A DNA stretch of 64,000 nt from Allorhizobium pseudoryzae. Its GTDB lineage: Bacteria; Pseudomonadota; Alphaproteobacteria; Rhizobiales; Rhizobiaceae. Every line of letters begins with the position of its first letter. Position 1 is the first letter of the stretch. Positions 59,604 to 64,000 of the stretch are shown one piece after another. Under the pieces are notes generated by a model that had not been told where the DNA came from, did no database searches, and was given only the letters and a program-made list of their open reading frames with translations. Location: positions 744,001-808,000 of the forward strand of contig NZ_CP049241.1 of NCBI RefSeq assembly GCF_011046245.1, given 5' to 3'. Position numbers and translations under genes: made by a program.

Positions 59604-60398
59604 ATGGCTCTTTTTTCACGGCGTCCTCCACAAGGCGTAAGCGAAGGTTTCGATCCGCGTGACAAGGCGCGGTATGAAGGAACCCTGATCGCTCACAGCC
59701 TCTCGAAAACCTATGACACCCGGCGTGTCGTCAACGGCGTATCGCTGATCGTTCGCCGCGGCGAGGCTGTCGGCCTGCTGGGGCCGAACGGTGCCGGCAA
59801 GACGACCTGTTTCTACATGATCACCGGCTTGGTGGCGGTGGATCAGGGCGTGATTGCGATCAACGGCAATGACGTGACCCGCATGCCGATGTATCGTCGT
59901 TCGCGCCTTGGGGTCGGCTACCTGCCGCAGGAAGCCTCGATCTTCCGTGGCCTGACGGTGGAGGAAAACATCCGTGCCGTCCTCGAAGTGCACGAGAGGG
60001 ACCGCACGAAGCGGGAGCGCAAGCTCGACGAACTGCTCGAAGAGTTCAACATCGGCCGACTGCGCAAGGCGCCGGCGGTGGCTCTGTCGGGCGGTGAGCG
60101 GCGGCGTCTGGAAATCGCCCGCGCGCTGGCCACCGACCCGGCCTTCATGCTGCTCGACGAACCCTTCGCCGGCGTCGATCCGATCTCGGTCTCCGACATC
60201 CAGAATCTCGTTCGTCACTTGACGGCACGCGGCATTGGCGTTCTGATTACTGACCACAATGTCCGTGAAACCTTGGGCCTGATCGATCGCGCCTACATTA
60301 TTCATGCCGGCGAAGTACTCACCCATGGTCGTGCCGACGAGATCGTCAACAATGCGGATGTGCGTCGCCTGTATCTTGGCGACAAATTCCATCTCTGA
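59604..60398 (+). CDS. lptB: LPS export ABC transporter ATPase LptB
   Basis: A 264-residue ABC ATPase with Walker A GPNGAGKTT near residue 62, signature LSGGERRR, Walker B FMLLDEPFAGVDP and H-loop TDHNVRE, all in the LptB pattern. It powers LPS extraction with LptFG, whose genes are not in the window. The stop lies in the left arm of an inverted repeat. Confidence 0.97.
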   Translation: MALFSRRPPQGVSEGFDPRDKARYEGTLIAHSLSKTYDTRRVVNGVSLIVRRGEAVGLLGPNGAGKTTCFYMITGLVAVDQGVIAINGNDVTRMPMYRRSRLGVGYLPQEASIFRGLTVEENIRAVLEVHERDRTKRERKLDELLEEFNIGRLRKAPAVALSGGERRRLEIARALATDPAFMLLDEPFAGVDPISVSDIQNLVRHLTARGIGVLITDHNVRETLGLIDRAYIIHAGEVLTHGRADEIVNNADVRRLYLGDKFHL

Positions 60399-60437
60399 CG
60401 TCAAGCTGACAGGAAATTTACTGTCCCACGACGTCAG
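60395..60437. promoter_or_regulatory. Inverted repeat at the lptB stop codon
   Basis: CTGACGTC (60395-60402) and GACGTCAG (60430-60437) are perfect eight-base inverted repeats with an inner CTGACAG/CTGTC pairing. The lptB stop lies in the left arm. No T run follows, so it may be a processing or partial termination site between lptB and rpoN. Confidence 0.4.
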
Positions 60438-60465
60438 AGCTTGACCAAACCTCTTAAACAAGCAA

Positions 60466-60521
60466 TTTTTGGGCCAACAGCTTGCTCTGATGGTATATCC
60501 ATCGACAAACTGGCCCAAAAA
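60466..60521 (+). promoter_or_regulatory. Nested hairpin in the rpoN leader
   Basis: TTTTTGGGCCA (60466-60476) pairs perfectly with TGGCCCAAAAA (60511-60521). Inside the loop GATGG (60489-60493) pairs with CCATC (60499-60503). The structure ends 29 bases before the rpoN start. It could be an operator, an attenuator or an RNA element. Confidence 0.45.
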
Positions 60522-60550
60522 GGGGGTTTGTAGGGAGTTCCGCGTCCACC

Positions 60551-62089
60551 ATGGCTTTATCCGCCAGCCTTTTCCTGCGCCAGAGCCAATCGCTCGTTAT
60601 GACGCCCCAGCTGATGCAGTCCATCCAGCTGCTGCAGATGACGCATTTCGAGCTGAACCAGTTCATTGCGCAGGAAGTGGAAAAGAACCCGCTGCTCGAA
60701 TTTTCCGCAGGCAATGGTGAAACAAGCGGCGATATGCCCGATGCGGGCGACAGTGCGCCCGTGGAGGAGTTTTCCGCCGCCACCGATGCCGAAGGAGACT
60801 GGTTCGACAATGGTTCCGCCCAGCCGGAACAGCTGAGTGAACGCCTCGATGGCGACTTTGAGAATGTCTTCCAGGATGATTCACCGCAAAAGCGGCCGGA
60901 CGCCCCGGAACTGCTCAGCCAATGGAAGTCCATGCCGGGCGGAGAGGCTGGCGAAGCCTATGACCTTGATGATTTCGTCGCCGGAATCGTCACCTTGCGG
61001 GAGCACCTCGGCCAGCAGATCCCGTTTCTGCTGGCACGCCCGGCCGATCTCCTGATTGCCCAGCACCTGACCGATCAGTTGGACGACAACGGCTATCTGC
61101 AGGGCGAGATCGGTGACGTGGCAGAGCGGCTCGGGGCAAGTTCCACCGAGGTGGAGCGGATCCTGGCGGTGCTCCAGACGCTCGATCCGCCCGGCGTCTA
61201 TGCACGCTCGCTCAGCGAATGCCTGTCCATCCAGCTCCAGCAGAAGGATCGCCTCGATCCGGCCATGCAGGCGCTGCTGCAGCATCTGGAGCTGCTGGCC
61301 AAGCGGGATTTTGCCACCCTTCGCAAACTCTGCGGCGTGGATGACGAGGATCTCGTCGACATGCTGGCGGAAATCCGCGGCCTCAACCCGCGCCCGGGCA
61401 CGGCCTTCCAGAGCGGCTCGATCGAGACGGTGGTGCCGGACATCGTTGTCCGCGCCAGCAATGATGGCGGCTGGGCCGTCGAGCTCAACCCGGACACCCT
61501 TCCCCGCGTGCTCGTCAACCAGACCTATTTCCAGACCGTCTCGAAGAAGCCGGTACGCCAGGGTGAGGATCAGAACTTTCTCTCCGAGTGCCTGCAGACG
61601 GCCAACTGGCTGACCCGCAGCCTCGACCAGCGTGCGAAGACCATCATGAAGGTGGCGACCGAAATCGTCCGCCAGCAGGATGCCTTCCTGGTGCACGGGG
61701 TCGCTCACTTGAGGCCGCTCAACCTGAAGACCGTCGCGGACGCGATCAAGATGCACGAATCGACGGTGAGCCGCGTCACCTCGAACAAGTACATGCTGAC
61801 ACCGCGCGGCCTGTTCGAGCTCAAATATTTCTTCACCGTCTCGATCAATTCTGCCGAAGGCGGCGACAGCCATTCCGCCGAAGCGGTGCGGCATCGCATC
61901 CGCATGCTGATCGAGAAGGAAAGTCCCGATGCCGTTCTCTCCGATGACGATATTGTGCTCAGCCTGAAGAATGGCGGCGTCGAGCTCGCCCGCCGCACGG
62001 TCGCCAAGTACCGGGAAGCCATGAACATTCCCTCCTCGGTGCAGCGGCGGCGCGAAAAGAAGGCGAGGGCAAAGCTTGCAGCCTGCTGA
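60551..62089 (+). CDS. rpoN: RNA polymerase sigma-54 factor
   Basis: A 512-residue sigma-54. The glutamine-rich activator-binding region I (SLVMTPQLMQSIQLLQM) is at residues 17-33; the acidic region II lies about 55-115; the core-binding region and the helix-turn-helix follow; the RpoN box is ARRTVAKYREAMN near residue 485. It directs nitrogen-assimilation and, in rhizobia, nitrogen-fixation and dicarboxylate genes. The ATG at 60551 starts the conserved region I. hpf and ptsN follow, the standard rpoN cluster. Confidence 0.98.
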   Translation: MALSASLFLRQSQSLVMTPQLMQSIQLLQMTHFELNQFIAQEVEKNPLLEFSAGNGETSGDMPDAGDSAPVEEFSAATDAEGDWFDNGSAQPEQLSERLDGDFENVFQDDSPQKRPDAPELLSQWKSMPGGEAGEAYDLDDFVAGIVTLREHLGQQIPFLLARPADLLIAQHLTDQLDDNGYLQGEIGDVAERLGASSTEVERILAVLQTLDPPGVYARSLSECLSIQLQQKDRLDPAMQALLQHLELLAKRDFATLRKLCGVDDEDLVDMLAEIRGLNPRPGTAFQSGSIETVVPDIVVRASNDGGWAVELNPDTLPRVLVNQTYFQTVSKKPVRQGEDQNFLSECLQTANWLTRSLDQRAKTIMKVATEIVRQQDAFLVHGVAHLRPLNLKTVADAIKMHESTVSRVTSNKYMLTPRGLFELKYFFTVSINSAEGGDSHSAEAVRHRIRMLIEKESPDAVLSDDDIVLSLKNGGVELARRTVAKYREAMNIPSSVQRRREKKARAKLAAC

Positions 62090-62113
62090 AGGGCGGCAAA
62101 ACGGCCTTCTTTT
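62088..62113 (+). terminator. Possible weak terminator after rpoN
   Basis: GAAGG and CCTTC pair across a loop of about 12 bases and are followed by TTTT. The stem overlaps the last bases of the rpoN stop. It is short, so termination may be partial. Confidence 0.4.
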
Positions 62114-62163
62114 GCCCGGCAGACGCGAAATCTTTCAGAATCGGCTGCAAGTTTAGCAACCGT

Positions 62164-62192
62164 TGACTTTTGCCCCCCTGACCGATAGAAGC
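62164..62192 (+). promoter_or_regulatory. Candidate sigma-70 promoter of hpf
   Basis: TTGACT followed 17 bases later by TAGAAG lies about 165 bases upstream of the hpf start. The spacing is ideal, the -10 box is weak. Confidence 0.35.
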
Positions 62193-62352
62193 GCGCCGCA
62201 CCGGCAAAATGAGACATTGGCTCACCAACGATAACGCCTGATAAAGGGCATTCGACATTGAATACGGCCTCGTCTTTCGAGAGACGCTTGGATGAGTGAG
62301 CCGCTTGACGTAGACTGACAATCGCAAGTCACGACAAGAAGGAAAGAATTCC

Positions 62353-62925
62353 ATGAGTGTGCGTGTATCCGGAAAGCATATGGAAATCGGCGATTCGTTC
62401 AGAACGCGAATCGAGGGCCATATCGGGGAGGCGGTTACAAAATACTTCGACGGTGGTTATTCGGGACAGGTGATCGTTGAGAAATCCGGGTCCCGGTTCG
62501 CGACCGATTGCAAGGTGCATCTTGATACCGGCATCGTCCTGCATGCGGCAGGCGAAGCCAACGACCCGCAGGTCAGCTTCGATGCCGCCGCAGAGCGGAT
62601 CGAGAAGCGTTTGCGGCGTTACAAGCGCAAGCTGAAGGATCACCATGCTGGCGCAACCTCCAACGGTTATGCCGAAATCGCCTACACGGTGATGGATCGC
62701 GTGCCGGACGAGGCAGAAGAAGTGCCGGAGGATTTCGCGCCGACAATCGTGGCCGAGAGTTCGAAGCCGCTGAAAACCATGACGGTGGCTTCCGCCGTCA
62801 TGGCACTCGACATGACCGATGAACCGGTTCTGTTTTTCCGCAACCCGGAACAGCAGCTGAACATCGTCTACCGCCGCAACGACGGCAATATTGGCTGGAT
62901 CGACGCCGCCAGTATCAAAGGATAA
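62353..62925 (+). CDS. hpf: Ribosome hibernation promoting factor, long form
   Basis: A 190-residue long HPF. An N-terminal S30AE domain (VSGKHMEIGDSFRTRIEGHI, KRLRRYKRKLKDHH) and a C-terminal dimerisation domain (MTVASAVMALDMTDEPVLFFRNPE) are joined by an acidic linker. It pairs idle ribosomes into 100S particles. AAGGAAAG precedes the ATG. It stands between rpoN and ptsN, as in most proteobacteria. Confidence 0.96.
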   Translation: MSVRVSGKHMEIGDSFRTRIEGHIGEAVTKYFDGGYSGQVIVEKSGSRFATDCKVHLDTGIVLHAAGEANDPQVSFDAAAERIEKRLRRYKRKLKDHHAGATSNGYAEIAYTVMDRVPDEAEEVPEDFAPTIVAESSKPLKTMTVASAVMALDMTDEPVLFFRNPEQQLNIVYRRNDGNIGWIDAASIKG

Positions 62926-62979
62926 GCCTGACGGGGGCGCCCAAGGGCGCTCCCATACCTCCGAAAAGGAGGCAGAAGG

Positions 62980-63453
62980 ATGGAAAGAATGGCGTTGGCA
63001 GACCTGCTGCAGCAAGATGCGATAATCCCCGCCCTGAAGGTGAATTCCAAGAAGCAGTTATTGCAGGAACTCGCAGCAAAGGCCGCCAAGCTGACAGGCG
63101 TACCCGAGCGGGAAATCTTCGACGTCATTTTGCAGCGTGAGCGACTTGGCTCGACAGGCGTGGGTCATGGCATTGCCATTCCCCACGGAAAGCTCGGCAG
63201 CATCGGCGAAATCAAGGGCCTGTTCGCACGCCTCGAAACGCCGGTCGATTTCGAGGCTCTCGATGACGAACCTGTCGATCTCGTTTTCTTGCTTCTGGCA
63301 CCGGAAGGCGCCGGAGCAGATCATCTGAAGGCGCTGTCGCGCATTGCCCGCGTGCTGCGCGACCAGGAACTGGTGGCAAAGCTGCGCGCCACCGATTCCG
63401 CGTCGGCCATCTATGCCTTCCTCAACGAGGAACAGGCATCGAACGCCGCCTGA
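62980..63453 (+). CDS. ptsN: Nitrogen-regulatory phosphotransferase enzyme IIA (PtsN)
   Basis: A 157-residue EIIA-Ntr protein; the phosphorylated histidine is H69 in GIAIPHGK. Part of the PTS-Ntr relay, it controls potassium transport, stringent response proteins and nitrogen-carbon balance through its phosphorylation state. GGAGG seven bases upstream supports the ATG at 62980; an ATG three codons later matches the common start MALADLL. Confidence 0.96.
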   Translation: MERMALADLLQQDAIIPALKVNSKKQLLQELAAKAAKLTGVPEREIFDVILQRERLGSTGVGHGIAIPHGKLGSIGEIKGLFARLETPVDFEALDDEPVDLVFLLLAPEGAGADHLKALSRIARVLRDQELVAKLRATDSASAIYAFLNEEQASNAA

Positions 63454-63476
63454 CCGGATCATCCCGTTTAAACACA

Positions 63477-63507
63477 GAGGCCCGCCTTCAGCGCGAAGGC
63501 GGGCCTC
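63477..63507. terminator. Bidirectional terminator between ptsN and grpE
   Basis: GAGGCCCGCCTTC pairs with GAAGGCGGGCCTC around a five-base loop, a 13-bp perfect stem, followed by TTGGTTTC on the plus strand. It separates the convergent ptsN and grpE. Confidence 0.75.
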
Positions 63508-63530
63508 TTGGTTTCATCGGATCGAGATGA

Positions 63531-64000
63531 TCAGCCCTTGTCGGCGTCTGCCGTTGCTTCAGCCGAAACCTCGGCTTTCGGGCCGCCCTTGGCAACACCG
63601 ACCATGGCCGGGCGCAGCACGCGTTCGCCGATCACGTAGCCGGCCTGCACCACCTGGACCACGGTATTGTTCGGCACGTTGGGGTTCGGCACCTCGAACA
63701 TGGCCTGGTGGAAGTTCGGGTCAAACTTCTGGCCTTCCGCCTCCATCTTGCGCACGCCGTGGCGTTCCAGCGCCGACAGCATGGCGCGCTCGGTCATATC
63801 GACACCCTCGACCAGCGCCTTCAGGCCCGCGTCCCCGCTTTCCATGGCGTCGGCCGGCACGCTGTCCAGCGCACGGCGCAGATTGTCCGATACGGCCAGC
63901 ATGTCACGCGCAAAGGCGGTCACCGCATAGGACTTGGCGTCCTTGACGTCGCGCTCCGTGCGGCGGCGCAGATTGTCCATTTCGGCGGCCAGGCGCAGGA
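63531..64000 (-). CDS. grpE: Heat-shock protein GrpE, N-terminus beyond window
   Basis: The nucleotide-exchange factor of DnaK. The visible part covers the end of the long helix ([17 protein letters not shown]) and the beta domain ([48 protein letters not shown]). The frame is open through the right edge, so the first about 50 residues and the start are missing. It is convergent with ptsN. Confidence 0.95.
   Translation of the reverse strand, partial: LRLAAEMDNLRRRTERDVKDAKSYAVTAFARDMLAVSDNLRRALDSVPADAMESGDAGLKALVEGVDMTERAMLSALERHGVRKMEAEGQKFDPNFHQAMFEVPNPNVPNNTVVQVVQAGYVIGERVLRPAMVGVAKGGPKAEVSAEATADADKG

Noticed and set aside
60505-60545. Sigma-54 promoter (TGGC...TTG) before rpoN for autoactivation
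   Set aside because: TGGCCC and TTTG occur, but the GG/GC elements are not spaced as in the -24/-12 consensus; TGGCCC belongs to the inverted repeat.

Overview
The window is a gene-dense, GC-rich stretch of chromosome from an alphaproteobacterium of the order Rhizobiales, most likely a member of Rhizobiaceae (Rhizobium, Agrobacterium or Sinorhizobium group). The evidence is the gene order (argB / dapD-dapE-truA-fmt-def / trmB-metK-praR-lnt-corC-ybeY-phoH-miaB-olsA-fur-rimI-tsaB / trpS-murJ-glnD-mutS-tme-olsB / lptC-lptA-lptB-rpoN-hpf-ptsN), both ornithine-lipid acyltransferases, a PraR/PhrR-type regulator, a malic enzyme fused to a phosphotransacetylase domain, and intergenic palindromic repeats of the RIME kind. 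It is mostly core chromosome. I see no rRNA, tRNA, prophage, insertion sequence or CRISPR array.

Layout. 1-6.2 kb: an EamA transporter cut by the left edge, GTPase EngB, an anti-sigma-like membrane protein without an adjacent sigma gene, argB, a sterol-desaturase-like hydroxylase, a second EamA transporter and a pyrimidine 5'-nucleotidase. 6.2-17.4 kb: a secreted four-EF-hand protein, a LOG-family protein, dapD-dapE for lysine and peptidoglycan precursors, two tandem paralogous membrane proteins of unknown function, truA-fmt, a VapBC-like toxin-antitoxin pair, def, rmuC, a ribokinase, and an hsp20/DUF1150 pair. 17.4-31.1 kb: a long minus-strand run of tRNA, rRNA, SAM and envelope genes (trmB to trpS), including praR, lnt, olsA and fur.

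31.1-38.3 kb: a VOC protein, a complete oligopeptide ABC transporter (oppA-oppB-oppC-oppDF) and a small secreted M15-type peptidase lie between trpS and murJ, flanked by repeats; this looks like accessory material placed in a conserved cluster. 38.3-51.0 kb: murJ-glnD (overlapping), a membrane-bound AraC regulator, a repeat-rich gap, mutS, tme/maeB, a second toxin-antitoxin pair and olsB. 51.1-58.2 kb: a soluble hybrid histidine kinase, an rRNA methyltransferase/lspA operon with 4-bp overlaps, coxG-like, lapA-like, ihfB and sppA. 58.3-64.0 kb: lptC-lptA-lptB (LPS export), rpoN, hpf, ptsN, and grpE running off the right edge.

Functionally the window joins envelope construction (Lnt, MurJ, LptABC, ornithine lipids, lipoprotein maturation, DapDE) with nitrogen and global control (GlnD, RpoN, PtsN, IHF, PraR, Fur). 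No obviously new multi-gene system is present. The most unusual signals are non-coding: a leader whose ribosome-binding site can pair with two alternative upstream segments (before the M15 gene), a nested inverted repeat before rpoN, a 40-bp perfect inverted repeat pair next to mutS, palindromes before praR, metK and both toxin-antitoxin modules, and a terminator that shares sequence with the end of a convergent coding region. The unexplained coding item is the tandem pair of membrane paralogs after dapE.
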